A DNA stretch of 64,000 nucleotides from Shewanella sp. UCD-KL12 (GCF_001957125.1 NZ_MPHJ01000009.1:68204-132203), one strand, 5' to 3'. Counted from the stretch's first letter, positions 23,757 to 33,148 are shown. Notes: generated from the letters alone by a model not told the origin. Translations and numbers: made by a program.

Positions 23757-26612
23757 TTACGCTTTCTCAATCTGACAAAGCGAAGACTTGGTTTCCTGCA
23801 TTTGAGTCACAGGGTCATAACCATAAGTCAATGCAGTGTTCGCTGACTCACCAATCACATAAGGTACTGTACCTTCAGGGTAGTTAGGTGCCAGGCTTTC
23901 ACCGTGCATCTCACCCGCGAAGTGGTAAGGCATCCAAGTTACACCAGGCTTAACGCGTGGAGTCACCATAGCTTGGATCTTAATACGACCACCTTCAGCA
24001 CCTTCTAACCATACTGTGTCACCGTTACGGATACCGCGATCAGCAGCATCTGCAGGGTTAATTTCAACAAACATATGCTGTTGAAGTTCTGCTAGCCATG
24101 GGTTAGAACGAGACTCTTCACCACCACCTTCGTACTCAACTAGGCGACCAGAGGTCAAGGCTAGTGGGTACTGAGCTGAGTTGTCATTGTCTTGAATCGT
24201 CTTGTACAGCGTAGGTAGACGGTGAACCTGCATATCAGCATATGTAGGATATTTAGAAACCAGATCACGACGAGGCGTGTATAACGGCTCACGGTGAACA
24301 GGAACCTGATCAGGGAATGTCCATACGATACAACGCGCTTTAGCGTTACCGTAAGGGATACAACCATGCTTCATTGCAACACGCTGGATACCACCAGAAA
24401 GATCGGTCTTCCAGTTTTTGCCATCGGCTTCAGCTTTCTCAGTTGCTGTTAGGTCATCCCACCAGCCAAGTTGCTTAAGCATCTCAGAGGTAAATTCTGG
24501 GTAACCGTCAGTGATTTCAGCACCTTTAGAGAAGCTACCTTCTGCAAGTAGGTTCTTACCTTTGTACTCAACACCGTAACGAGCACGGAAGTTACCGCCA
24601 CCCTCAAGCACGTGCTTGTGTGTGTTATAAAGAATTTGAGTACCTGGATGCTTCTGCTCTGGCGTACCCCAACATGGCCAAGGTAGACCATAAGTATCAC
24701 CTTTAGCAGGGCCGCCGGTTGCTTCAAGCGTCTTGTTGCTGAAGGTGCCCCAGTTTTGAGTGTGCATCTTCAAACGCTCAGGGCTTTGACCTGACATACC
24801 GATAGTCCACATACCGCGGTTAATTTCGCGAGTAATGTCTTCGATAACAAGCACGTCATTAGCGTCTTTAGCAATACGCTTAGTGAACTCTTTAGCAAAG
24901 CCAAGCTTCTGTGAAAGGCGGTACATGATCTCAAGGTCGGTCTTAGACTCGAACAATGGCTCAATAACCTTTTCACGCCACTGCTGGCTACGACCTGAAT
25001 TAGATACTGAACCTTCAGTCTCAAACTGAGTCGCTGCTGGAAGTAGGTAAACACCATTTTGACGACGGTGCATAACACCAGCCATAGTTGGGAACGGATC
25101 CACAACAACAACAGTGTCCATCTTATCTAATGCTTCACGCACGTCACGCTGACGTGTCTCAGTGTTAACTGATTGACCCCAGAAGAATGCCATACGAACA
25201 CGGTCTTTCTGAGCCAGTGCTTCAGGTGTCTCTAGTACACCGTCATGCCAGCGAGAACATGGAATACCAGGAGTGTTCATTGGAACGCGACCTAGGTACT
25301 CGTTCTGATCGAAACGATTCTTAACCCAATCAAACTCTAGGTCCCATACATGAGACCAATGCTTCCAAGAGCCTGTCTTAAGGCCGTAGTAACCAGGTAG
25401 CGTATCAAACAGCAGACCTAAATCGGTTGCGCCCTGTACGTTATCGTGACCACGGAAGATGTTAGTACCACCACCTTTAACGCCCATGTTTCCTAGCGCA
25501 AGCTGAAGGATACAGTAAGCACGCGTGTTAGCGTTACCAACGTGATGCTGAGTACCACCCATACACCAAACAACAGTACCAGGACGGTTATCTGCCATCA
25601 TCTTAGCGGCTTGGTAAACTTCCTCTTCACTACATCCTGTGATGTTAGCGACTTCTTTAGGTGGGAACTTCTTCACTTCTTCGCGAATAGTTTCCATCTC
25701 GAACACGCGCTGTTCGATAAATGTCTTATCTTCCCAGCCATTTTCGAAGATGTGCCAAAGCATACCGTAGATGAATGGAATATCAGTACCTGGGCGAAGT
25801 CCGCAATGTAGATCGGCGTGAGCAGCAGTACGTGAGAAACGTGGATCAACCACGATGACTTTAGCGTTGTTCTTCTCTTTCGCTATCAAGATATGCTGCA
25901 TTGCAACAGGATGCGCTTCAGCTGGGTTTGCCCCAATGAAGAAGATTGCATTAGCATTCTGAATATCGTTGAAAGAGTTAGTTTGCGCACCGTAGCCCCA
26001 AGTGTTTGCAACACCGGCTACCGTGGTAGAGTGACAGATTCGTGCAGAGTGATCGACGTTGTTGGTTCCCCACATAGCCGCAAATTTGCGGTACATGTAA
26101 CAACCTTCGTTCGAGAACTTCGCGCTACCCATAAAGTAAAGTGAATCAGGACCTGACTCTTTACGGATATCTAGCATCTGGTCGCCAACTTCGTTGAAAG
26201 CTTGCTCCCAAGATAGTTTCTTCCACTTGCCATCAACAAGTTTCATTGGGTATTTAAGACGCTTCTCACCGTGACCATGTTCACGCAGTGCAGCACCTTT
26301 AGCACAGTGACCACCAGCATTGAAAGGATGATCAAATGCAGGCTCTTGACCTGTCCAAACACCATTTTGAACTTCAGCGTATAGACCACAACCTACCGCA
26401 CAAGCACTACATACAGTACGCTTGATCTCGATCGGAGCATCATGTGGAATATCTTTAGCTTCTGCACGGCGCATCATGCCAGTGCCTAAAAGTGAAGCTG
26501 CTGCAATACCACCAGAAGTGATACCTGCATGCTTCATAAACTGACGACGGCTAATGCCTAGAGTCTTTTTCTCGACTTTAGGTGCCTCGTTTGATTTGCG
26601 AGTTAATTGCAT
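23757..26612 (-). CDS. fdhA: Formate dehydrogenase catalytic subunit, unit 1 (Cys type)
   Basis: 951-residue molybdopterin (bis-MGD) enzyme oxidising formate to CO2. Tat signal with SRRQFMK at residues 21-27; [4Fe-4S] ligands C68, C71, C75 and C103; active-site residue C193 (codon TGT) in ARICHSTTVAG, where E. coli FdnG has selenocysteine. The following His is conserved. The molydopterin-binding C-terminal domain holds LTSGRLVEYEGGGEE. The Tat signal and membrane cytochrome place it in the periplasm. The gene is in the conserved X-A-B-C order with short gaps. Confidence 0.96.
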   Translation of the reverse strand: MQLTRKSNEAPKVEKKTLGISRRQFMKHAGITSGGIAAASLLGTGMMRRAEAKDIPHDAPIEIKRTVCSACAVGCGLYAEVQNGVWTGQEPAFDHPFNAGGHCAKGAALREHGHGEKRLKYPMKLVDGKWKKLSWEQAFNEVGDQMLDIRKESGPDSLYFMGSAKFSNEGCYMYRKFAAMWGTNNVDHSARICHSTTVAGVANTWGYGAQTNSFNDIQNANAIFFIGANPAEAHPVAMQHILIAKEKNNAKVIVVDPRFSRTAAHADLHCGLRPGTDIPFIYGMLWHIFENGWEDKTFIEQRVFEMETIREEVKKFPPKEVANITGCSEEEVYQAAKMMADNRPGTVVWCMGGTQHHVGNANTRAYCILQLALGNMGVKGGGTNIFRGHDNVQGATDLGLLFDTLPGYYGLKTGSWKHWSHVWDLEFDWVKNRFDQNEYLGRVPMNTPGIPCSRWHDGVLETPEALAQKDRVRMAFFWGQSVNTETRQRDVREALDKMDTVVVVDPFPTMAGVMHRRQNGVYLLPAATQFETEGSVSNSGRSQQWREKVIEPLFESKTDLEIMYRLSQKLGFAKEFTKRIAKDANDVLVIEDITREINRGMWTIGMSGQSPERLKMHTQNWGTFSNKTLEATGGPAKGDTYGLPWPCWGTPEQKHPGTQILYNTHKHVLEGGGNFRARYGVEYKGKNLLAEGSFSKGAEITDGYPEFTSEMLKQLGWWDDLTATEKAEADGKNWKTDLSGGIQRVAMKHGCIPYGNAKARCIVWTFPDQVPVHREPLYTPRRDLVSKYPTYADMQVHRLPTLYKTIQDNDNSAQYPLALTSGRLVEYEGGGEESRSNPWLAELQQHMFVEINPADAADRGIRNGDTVWLEGAEGGRIKIQAMVTPRVKPGVTWMPYHFAGEMHGESLAPNYPEGTVPYVIGESANTALTYGYDPVTQMQETKSSLCQIEKA

Positions 26613-26630
26613 CGCTCGAACTCTCCTAAA

Positions 26631-26828
26631 TTAGCTACGCAAGCTATTGTAATAACTACGGATATGTGCAGTCTCATGGTAGCCATCAGCACCTTTGGCG
26701 CTTACATTGCTCTCTGTTGCTTGAGCAGCACTTACACCAGTAACGGCAAGAGCAGCTGTTGCTGTGCCACCTATGGTTAGTGCTTTCAGCAAAGATCTGC
26801 GGTTCAGATCAGGCTGTTGCTTCTTCAT
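26631..26828 (-). CDS. Small Tat-signal protein of the fdh operon, unit 1
   Basis: 65 residues, almost all a twin-arginine signal: LNRRSLLKALTIGG, a hydrophobic Ala/Val stretch to AAQA, then a short acidic and Tyr-rich tail ending HIRSYYNSLRS. It corresponds to the 'formate dehydrogenase region TAT target' family, which always sits before fdhA. Function is not established; an export or assembly partner of FdhA is plausible. GGGGTAAGA precedes the ATG. First gene of unit 1. Confidence 0.9.
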   Translation of the reverse strand: MKKQQPDLNRRSLLKALTIGGTATAALAVTGVSAAQATESNVSAKGADGYHETAHIRSYYNSLRS

Positions 26829-27172
26829 TCTTACCCCTAGAAAGGAATCGTTAAATATTAGGAATGTTCAAAATCAAGATTGGAACCGAAACACACGTAA
26901 ACAAACTGTTAACGGTGGTTATTCATTCGAACCAAATTGTATTTTTATACAAACACCCAGTAAATTGCCCCGGCAATATAGGTAAAGCAGCCACAAAAAA
27001 GATTGATCTGAGTCGATGTAGCACAGTAAGAAATTGGGCTTAATTGGCAAATTGTTAAGCCTGTCAAATTTCTTAAAACTCTGTGAACTCATTTTCATGC
27101 TGAATTAAGCAAAAATTCATCAAGCAGTTGTAACAAGCTTGTATCATCTAACGTATTGAAAGTGAGAAGTTT

Positions 27173-27189
27173 TTGATAAGCATTATCAA
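27173..27189. promoter_or_regulatory. Fur-box-like palindrome upstream of fdh unit 1
   Basis: TTGATAAGCATTATCAA is a 17-bp palindrome. Its core TGATAAGCATTATCA matches the Fur 7-1-7 consensus TGATAATnATTATCA at 13 of the 14 defined positions. It is 345 bp before the small Tat gene, far for a simple promoter. It is not an FNR box, whose half-sites are 4 apart, not 7. Target could be fdh unit 1 or an unseen small RNA. Confidence 0.45.
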
Positions 27190-27224
27190 TTACGTCAAGG
27201 CTAATATAGGGAGAGTTAAAGTGA

Positions 27225-27271
27225 CGAGGTGCGAGGTGCGAGGTGCGAGGTGCGAGGTGCGAGGTGCGAGG
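27225..27271. repeat. Heptad array (CGAGGTG)6.7
   Basis: Six full CGAGGTG units plus CGAGG, without mismatch, in the gap between fdh units 1 and 2. The unit differs from CGAGCTA at two positions and is written on the plus strand, opposite to the arrays after fdhC. It is not next to a stop codon. Confidence 0.95.
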
Positions 27272-27399
27272 CAATGATTAAGCAGAGGCTGGAGCAAAAC
27301 AAGATACAAGACCATAAAAACGAGGCTCCAACTGTCAACCTCTCCCCTTTCTTCTACCTCTCGGTTTATCTGGGATAAACATGTCCATATAGAAAGAAT

Positions 27400-27646
27400 C
27401 CATCTGCCGCAGAAGGTGGCTTTAAAATTACTCCCTAAAGGGGAGCTTTAGCTAACATGCACCTGCAAGTCGCCGTAAATATATCCCTATAGGCTCTACT
27501 AAATCATCCTTGATTTAGAAGCTTGCACTGCATGACCCGCTAAAACTCTGCACAATATTTACCATAAAAATAGCTATATTAACTACTTCAGGCAAAGACT
27601 ATGGGTTATACCAACCTAATGAAGTAGCAGGTTTAAGGCTGAAAAC
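27400..27646. repeat. Dispersed intergenic repeat, copy B
   Basis: Second copy of the repeat at 21460-21756, in the same orientation and likewise directly upstream (plus strand) of a terminator hairpin. The CTAAATCA-TCCT-TGATTTAG hairpin is intact here, without the 55-base extra segment of copy A. Confidence 0.8.
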
Positions 27647-27677
27647 AAAAACGCCCCGACTGTTACCAGTCGAGGCG
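27645..27677 (-). terminator. Terminator of fdh unit 2
   Basis: CGCCTCGACTG pairs with CAGTCGGGGCG (one mismatch) round a GTAA loop on the minus strand, then TTTTTG. The hairpin is base-for-base the same as that of unit 3, including its mismatch. Confidence 0.9.
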
Positions 27678-27722
27678 CTCTTACTTATGACTCACAGCTT
27701 AAGACTTATAGCTCGCAGCTTA
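27678..27722. repeat. Degenerate heptad tract after fdhC of unit 2
   Basis: On the minus strand, starting at the fdhC stop codon itself, the sequence parses in register as TAAGCTG, CGAGCTA, TAAGTCT, TAAGCTG, TGAGTCA, TAAGTAA, then the terminator stem. It occupies the place of the perfect arrays after the other two fdhC genes. Confidence 0.7.
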
Positions 27723-28706
27723 GTCTTTGTATTTCAGCGTACCATTCGCTTTGATCTCATCGAACCAAAGGTTGTGGTGCTGGCTTGCCCAAGTCTCGTC
27801 ACAGTAACCTGAAACCATACACTCCATACCACCTTCAGACATAACCGTTGCCATGAAGATGTGTACGATAGAGAAAGCACAGATAACAATCGCACTAATC
27901 GAATGCAGTGCGAGTGCGATTAGCATCGTTGTGCGGCTTACATCGAACAAGTTCGGGAATAGCAACATCATGCCAGACACTGAGATAATGAGGCCAAATA
28001 GGGCAAAGGCCCAGAACCACATCTTCTCACCGGCGTTAGCGAAACCAGCATCAGGGTGCTTACCCTTAAATGGACCAAAGTTGATGTAACCACCAACAAC
28101 CATCATCCACTTGATGTCATACATCTTAGGCAACTGATTTTTAGCCCAAAGTGCTACCATCAAAGCCCAACCGAGCATGAAAGGTATCGCCATGAAGTCA
28201 TGGATCTGCTTGGCAGCATAGACCAAACCAGACCAGAAACCTTCACCGATATAAGGCTGGAAAAAGTAGCGCCCTGATAACAGGACTAAACCCGTTAATA
28301 TCAGCAGTAGACAAGGTATAGCACCTAGCCAGTGAATCGATACATCAAACTTAGACCAACGATAAACCAGCTTACCTGAATAACCACCATGTAACTTAGA
28401 GATGCCATTTATCTTGATGAAAACAACAAAGATAATGATCATGCCAAATAGTGCCGCCATCAAGGCCGGCGCTAATAGGTCACTTCTTAGCTCTAATACA
28501 CGCAGATCATAGGTATTGATCGGCTGATTGTGGAACTCGCCATGTGAGGTAGTTTCACCGGTAACACCCGCTTTAAGGTGTGACCAGATCTGCCCCTCTG
28601 TGGCAGTAGTCTGTACAGGGTCGGCTTGAGCAAATGCTAGAGCACTGAACATCATGCTCACTGCAATTGCTATGGTTAAGCCTATCTGTTTGAACCATCT
28701 GTTCAT
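27720..28706 (-). CDS. fdhC: Formate dehydrogenase cytochrome b556 subunit, unit 2
   Basis: 328-residue paralogue of the unit 1 subunit. Signal peptide about 1-26 (ends ALAFAQAD), then the same TTSHGEFHNQPINTYDLRVL periplasmic segment and the same four or five helices. Differences from unit 1 cluster in the signal peptide and the loops near FFQPYIGEGFW and NLFDVSRTT. The stop codon TAA forms the first heptad of the downstream repeat tract. Two A/G-rich segments stand before the next gene. Confidence 0.94.
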   Translation of the reverse strand: MNRWFKQIGLTIAIAVSMMFSALAFAQADPVQTTATEGQIWSHLKAGVTGETTSHGEFHNQPINTYDLRVLELRSDLLAPALMAALFGMIIIFVVFIKINGISKLHGGYSGKLVYRWSKFDVSIHWLGAIPCLLLILTGLVLLSGRYFFQPYIGEGFWSGLVYAAKQIHDFMAIPFMLGWALMVALWAKNQLPKMYDIKWMMVVGGYINFGPFKGKHPDAGFANAGEKMWFWAFALFGLIISVSGMMLLFPNLFDVSRTTMLIALALHSISAIVICAFSIVHIFMATVMSEGGMECMVSGYCDETWASQHHNLWFDEIKANGTLKYKD

Positions 28707-28805
28707 ATTAAATCCTTATCTTCCACACTGTGCTACCACAGCGTGGAATTTTAGCGTGATGTATACATCACGCAGTGGTATCAATAGAGATGCGTAGCAG
28801 ACCTA

Positions 28806-29375
28806 TTAGCCCCAGATAGCATTATTTGAACCACGGTATGTCACACGCTCACGGTAGATAGAAGAGATAACCTCAGCATCACCCGCAAGTAGCGACTTAG
28901 TCGCACACAGTTCAGCACACATAGGTAACTTGCCTTCAGCAAGACGGTTAGCACCGTACTTACGACGCTCAGCATCTGAGTGATCGGCTTCTGGGCCACC
29001 CGCACAGAAGGTACACTTATCCATCTTGCCACGACTACCAAAAGCGCCCTGCTTAGGGAACTGAGGTGCACCGAATGGGCAAGCATAGAGACAGTAACCA
29101 CAACCGATACAGGTATCCTTGTTGTGCAGTGTTAACCCATCTTCTGTTTGATAGAAACAGTTAGCTGGACACACTGCTTGGCAAGGCGCATCAGTACAGT
29201 GCATACATGCCACTGAGATCGATGCTTCACCTGGTTCGCCATCATTGATAGTCACTACGCGGCGACGTTGAATGCCCCACTCAAGAGCGGAATCGTTTTC
29301 GTTCTTACATGCTGTGACACAACCGTTACACTCGATGCAGCGCTTGGTATCACACATAAATTTCATTGTAGCCAT
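28806..29375 (-). CDS. fdhB: Formate dehydrogenase iron-sulfur subunit, unit 2
   Basis: 189 residues, with the same four Cys groups as the unit 1 copy (CIECNGCVTAC; CMHCTDAPCQAVC; CIGCGYCLYAC; CTFCAGG...CAELC). About ten substitutions separate them, mostly conservative and outside the clusters. Such close identity beside more divergent FdhA copies suggests recent gene conversion or strong constraint. Gap of 29 nt to fdhA. Confidence 0.95.
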   Translation of the reverse strand: MATMKFMCDTKRCIECNGCVTACKNENDSALEWGIQRRRVVTINDGEPGEASISVACMHCTDAPCQAVCPANCFYQTEDGLTLHNKDTCIGCGYCLYACPFGAPQFPKQGAFGSRGKMDKCTFCAGGPEADHSDAERRKYGANRLAEGKLPMCAELCATKSLLAGDAEVISSIYRERVTYRGSNNAIWG

Positions 29376-29404
29376 AGTGGCATTTCTCCTAGCTTAATCT
29401 GCAG

Positions 29405-32272
29405 TTATGCTTTTTCGATCTGACACAGAGATACTTTGGTCTCTTGCATCTGAGTCACAGGGTCATATCCGTAGGTCATCACGGTATTCGCTGACTCACC
29501 GATAACGTATGGCTTAGTGCTATGTCCACCAGATTCTGGGTAGTTAAGCTCTTCGCCGTGCATCACACCTGCAAAGTGGTATGGCATCCAAGTTTGGCCA
29601 GGTAATACGCGATTGGTAACCATAGCTTTCACTAAGATACGACCACCTTCGGCGCCTTCAACCCAGACATCGTCACCATTACGGATACCACGATCGACAG
29701 CATCACCAGGATGAAGTTCAATGAACATCTCCTGCTGGAGCTCTGCAAGCCATGGGTTTGAACGTGATTCTTCACCACCGCCTTCATACTCAACCAGACG
29801 ACCAGAAGATACGATAAGTGGGTACTTCTTATCTAAGTTATCGCTGATCACCTTGTCTTGAAGTGTCTTAAACAAGGTCGGCAGACGATGAACCTGCATA
29901 TCGTCATGAGTTGGGTACTTAGCGATAAGATCACGACGAGGCGTATATAGCGGCTCACGGTGAGTTGGGATCTCATCTGGGAAAGTCCATACACGACAAC
30001 GTGCTTTCGCGTTACCGTAAGGCATCATGTTGTGTGCCAGTGCTACACGTACAATACCGCCGCCTAAATCTGTCGCCCAAGTACGGTTTTCAGCAAGCTT
30101 CTTCTCTTCAGCTGTCAGCTCATCCCACCAGCCAAGCTGCTTGAGCATCTTGTCATCAAATTGTGGGTAGCCATCTTGGATCTCAGCGCCAACAGATGCA
30201 GAGTTTTCAGCCAGTAGGTTCTCACCTTCGTACTCAACACCGAAGCGAGCACGGAAGTTACCACCGCCTTGGTTAACGTTTTTACCTGTACGGTAAAGAA
30301 TCTGTGAACCTGGGTGCTTCTGCTCTGGTGTACCCCAACATGGCCAAGGTAGACCGTAAGTCTCACCCTTGTTCTTACCACCTGGTGCTTCCAGTGTTTC
30401 TGCAGAGAAGTCGCCCCAGTTCATGGTATGAGCCTTAATACGCTCAGGGCTCCAACCTGTGTAACCGATTGAGCGCATGCCTTTAGCATACTCACGCATG
30501 ATGTCGTCAGGATTTGGCATATTGCCATCAACTTTCACATGCTTGGTCCAAGCCTCAGCAATTCCCACATGCTTAGCGATGCGGTACATGATCTCAAGGT
30601 CATTCTTAGACTCAAACATTGGCGGTACAACTTGCTCACGCCACTGTGCACTACGGCCAGAGTTGTTAACTGAACCTTCACCTTCAAACACGGTTGCTGC
30701 AGGCAGCAGGTAAACCCCATCTTTACGACGATGCATTACACCAGCCATTGTTGGGTATGGATCGACAACAACCACTGTCTCGAGCTTATCGAGTGCGTCA
30801 CGGACTTCCATCTGACGCGTTTCAGTGTTGACAGATTGCCCCCAGAAGAAAGCAAGACGTAGGTTATCTTTCTGCGCTAACTTATCTGTTTGCTCAAGCA
30901 CACCATCTTGCCAGCGTGAACATGGCATACCAGGTGTAGTCATTGGCTCACGGCCTAGGTAAGCCTGTTGGTCAAAGCGTGCCTTAACATCTTCATATGG
31001 TAGATCCCATACGCGTGCCCAATGCTCCCAAGCACCTTTTGCTACGCCGTAGTAACCAGGCAGGTTATCGAACAGCAGACCCATATCGGTCGCGCCCTGC
31101 ACGTTATCATGACCACGGAAGATGTTAGTACCACCACCCTGAATACCCATGTTACCCAATACTAACTGGAGGATTGAGTAGATACGTGTGTTAGCGTTAC
31201 CCACTGTGTGCTGAGTACCACCCATACACCAGATCACTGTACCTGGACGATTCGTCGCCATATGTTTCGCCGCAGCATAAACATCTTTCTTCGACACACC
31301 CGTTACATTTTCAACTTCTTCAGGAGTCCAACGCTTGGCCTCTTCACGGATCTTGTCCATGCCAAATGAGCGTGCGCGGATAAAGTCTTTATCTTCCCAG
31401 CCATTTTCGAAGATGTGCCACATTAGACCGTATACCAATGGAATATCGGTACCAGGGCGAAGCGGTAGATGAATGTCGGCATGTGCTGCCGTGCGAGAGA
31501 AACGAGGATCAGCAACTGTAATCGTTGCACCACGCTCTTTAGCTATCATGATGTGCTGCATCGCTACTGGATGCGCCTCTGCCGGGTTAGCCCCGATCAG
31601 GAAGATATTTTTAGCATTACGAATATCATTAAATGAGTTGGTTTGTGCGCCATAACCCCAAGTGTTCGCAACACCTGCAACTGTCGTTGAGTGACAAATA
31701 CGTGCTGAGTGATCGACATTGTTAGTGCCCCACATAGCCGCAAGTTTACGGTACATGTATGCCTGCTCATTCGAGAACTTAGCACTACCCATAAAGTAAA
31801 CAGAATCTGGACCCGATGTCTTGTTGATCTCAAGCATCTTGTCGCCAATTTCGCTAACCGCTTGCTCCCAAGACAACTTCTTCCACTTACCACCCACAAG
31901 CTTCATTGGGTATTTCACACGCTTATTAGAGTGTGTGTGATAACGCAAACTGGCACCTTTTGCACAGTGACCACCAGAGTTGAATGGATGATCGAAAGCA
32001 GGCTCTTGACCAGTCCAAACACCATTTTGTACCTCAGCGTAAACACCACAACCTACAGCACAGTGAGAACAGATAGTACGCTTCACTTCAACTGGTGCAC
32101 TGTGTGGAATGTCATTGGCTTCAGCTTTACGCATCATGCCTGTGCCTAAGAAAGAAACAGCAGCAATACCACCAGATGTGATACCTGCTTGCTTCATAAA
32201 CTGACGACGATTAATGCCTAGAGATGACTTCTCTACTTTTGCCGTCTCGGTAGATTTACGATTTAATTGCAT
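29405..32272 (-). CDS. fdhA: Formate dehydrogenase catalytic subunit, unit 2 (Cys type)
   Basis: 955 residues. Tat motif NRRQFMK, N-terminal cluster CSHCAVGC...C, and C193 (TGT) in ARICHSTTVAG. It differs more from units 1 and 3 than they do from each other: the region RARSFGMDKIREEAKRW, the AKHVGIAEAWTKHVKVDG stretch, and an insert near GEELNYPESGGHSTK are its own. This suggests it is the older or functionally distinct copy, perhaps with different expression or kinetics. Confidence 0.96.
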   Translation of the reverse strand: MQLNRKSTETAKVEKSSLGINRRQFMKQAGITSGGIAAVSFLGTGMMRKAEANDIPHSAPVEVKRTICSHCAVGCGVYAEVQNGVWTGQEPAFDHPFNSGGHCAKGASLRYHTHSNKRVKYPMKLVGGKWKKLSWEQAVSEIGDKMLEINKTSGPDSVYFMGSAKFSNEQAYMYRKLAAMWGTNNVDHSARICHSTTVAGVANTWGYGAQTNSFNDIRNAKNIFLIGANPAEAHPVAMQHIMIAKERGATITVADPRFSRTAAHADIHLPLRPGTDIPLVYGLMWHIFENGWEDKDFIRARSFGMDKIREEAKRWTPEEVENVTGVSKKDVYAAAKHMATNRPGTVIWCMGGTQHTVGNANTRIYSILQLVLGNMGIQGGGTNIFRGHDNVQGATDMGLLFDNLPGYYGVAKGAWEHWARVWDLPYEDVKARFDQQAYLGREPMTTPGMPCSRWQDGVLEQTDKLAQKDNLRLAFFWGQSVNTETRQMEVRDALDKLETVVVVDPYPTMAGVMHRRKDGVYLLPAATVFEGEGSVNNSGRSAQWREQVVPPMFESKNDLEIMYRIAKHVGIAEAWTKHVKVDGNMPNPDDIMREYAKGMRSIGYTGWSPERIKAHTMNWGDFSAETLEAPGGKNKGETYGLPWPCWGTPEQKHPGSQILYRTGKNVNQGGGNFRARFGVEYEGENLLAENSASVGAEIQDGYPQFDDKMLKQLGWWDELTAEEKKLAENRTWATDLGGGIVRVALAHNMMPYGNAKARCRVWTFPDEIPTHREPLYTPRRDLIAKYPTHDDMQVHRLPTLFKTLQDKVISDNLDKKYPLIVSSGRLVEYEGGGEESRSNPWLAELQQEMFIELHPGDAVDRGIRNGDDVWVEGAEGGRILVKAMVTNRVLPGQTWMPYHFAGVMHGEELNYPESGGHSTKPYVIGESANTVMTYGYDPVTQMQETKVSLCQIEKA

Positions 32273-32290
32273 CGATTAAACTCTCCTAAA

Positions 32291-32488
32291 TTAGCTACGC
32301 AAGCTGTTGTAGTAGCTGCGGATATGCGCAGTCTCATGGTAGCCTTCAGCACCTTTAGTGCTGATATTTCTTTCTGTTGGCTGAGCAGCGTTAACACCAG
32401 TAGCAGCAAGTGCAACTGTGGCTGTGCCACCGATAGTGAGTGCTTTCAGCAGTGATCTACGATTTAGATCTGGCTGTTGCTTATTCAT
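32291..32488 (-). CDS. Small Tat-signal protein of the fdh operon, unit 2
   Basis: 65 residues, nearly identical to the unit 1 peptide: MNKQQPDLNRRSLLKALTIG, hydrophobic stretch, AAQ, tail HIRSYYNSLRS. The frame stays open 21 codons further upstream, but GGGAG five bases before the second of two adjacent ATGs and the homology to unit 1 fix the start at 32488. First gene of unit 2. Confidence 0.88.
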   Translation of the reverse strand: MNKQQPDLNRRSLLKALTIGGTATVALAATGVNAAQPTERNISTKGAEGYHETAHIRSYYNSLRS

Positions 32489-32972
32489 CATTACTCCCGT
32501 TGAGGAACTGACCCTTTTTTTAGGGCATTTAAATTGGATGACGTTACCCAAAAAAACTTCAAACTGAATGTTGCTTTTTTGTTTCAGATAATGAGGTGAA
32601 ATTCACCTTTCACTAGCTACCAACGCCCTCCAGAAGTTTCACCCTCAACCTAGTCAAAAACACGCTGATAAATATTGATCTAGGGTAATTTAACTTTCGG
32701 TATCTCATGCCCAAAATGGGGAAATGTTACACAGTTCAAATTGCAAAAAACCGCCTTAAATCAAGCTTAAATGGCACTTAACCCCGCTTAAAATTAGTGG
32801 TTACTAATGTTATTTTTTGGTGAAAAATGATGCAACTTAGTGGGCACTAAAATGGTTAAAATTGAGTAGGAAAAAGGTGCAAAACGCGAAGCAATGATTG
32901 CGCTAAGGTAGGAAAGTGATCAAATCAAAAAACACCGAAATTGATAGGGGGTTTGTATACCCACATACAGCT

Positions 32973-33148
32973 CCCCTCATTAGGCATCCTGCCTACCGGG
33001 GATAACTATTCATTACAGGAATATCCATGTTCAAATCCCCTCACTAGGCATCCTGCTTACCGGGGATAACGCTTAATAACAGGAATATCCATGTAAAAAC
33101 CCCCTCCTTTCACATCCATGTGAACCGGGGATAATTACATCCATGTAA
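32973..33148. repeat. 64-bp imperfect tandem repeat, about 2.8 copies
   Basis: Units begin with CCCCTC at 32973, 33037 and 33101, exactly 64 apart. Each contains an arm around GGCATCCTGCCTACCGGGG-ATAA (third unit degenerate: CACATCCATGTGAACCGGGG) and a tail with ATATCCATGTAAAA. Each unit has an internal CCCC...GGGG hairpin. The third unit runs straight into the unit 3 terminator. No coding frame crosses it. Confidence 0.85.

Larger units (their letters stand above)
26829..27719. other. Intergenic region between fdh units 1 and 2
   Basis: Contains the unit 1 promoter region with a Fur-like palindrome (27173-27189), a CGAGGTG heptad array, repeat copy B, the unit 2 terminator and a degenerate heptad tract. 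I could not place a convincing -35/-10 pair for unit 1. Confidence 0.6.

Noticed and set aside
26034..26036. Possible selenocysteine codon in FdhA
   Set aside because: The codon is TGT (Cys) here, as in units 2 and 3, so these are Cys-type enzymes and need no SECIS element.
25542..26144. Plus-strand frames opposite fdhA (also opposite the other two fdhA genes)
   Set aside because: Similar frames appear in all three copies because the underlying gene is conserved; no ribosome-binding sites, and typical antisense composition.
27173..27189. FNR box
   Set aside because: Half-sites TTGAT and ATCAA are separated by 7, not 4, bases; a Fur-type reading fits better.
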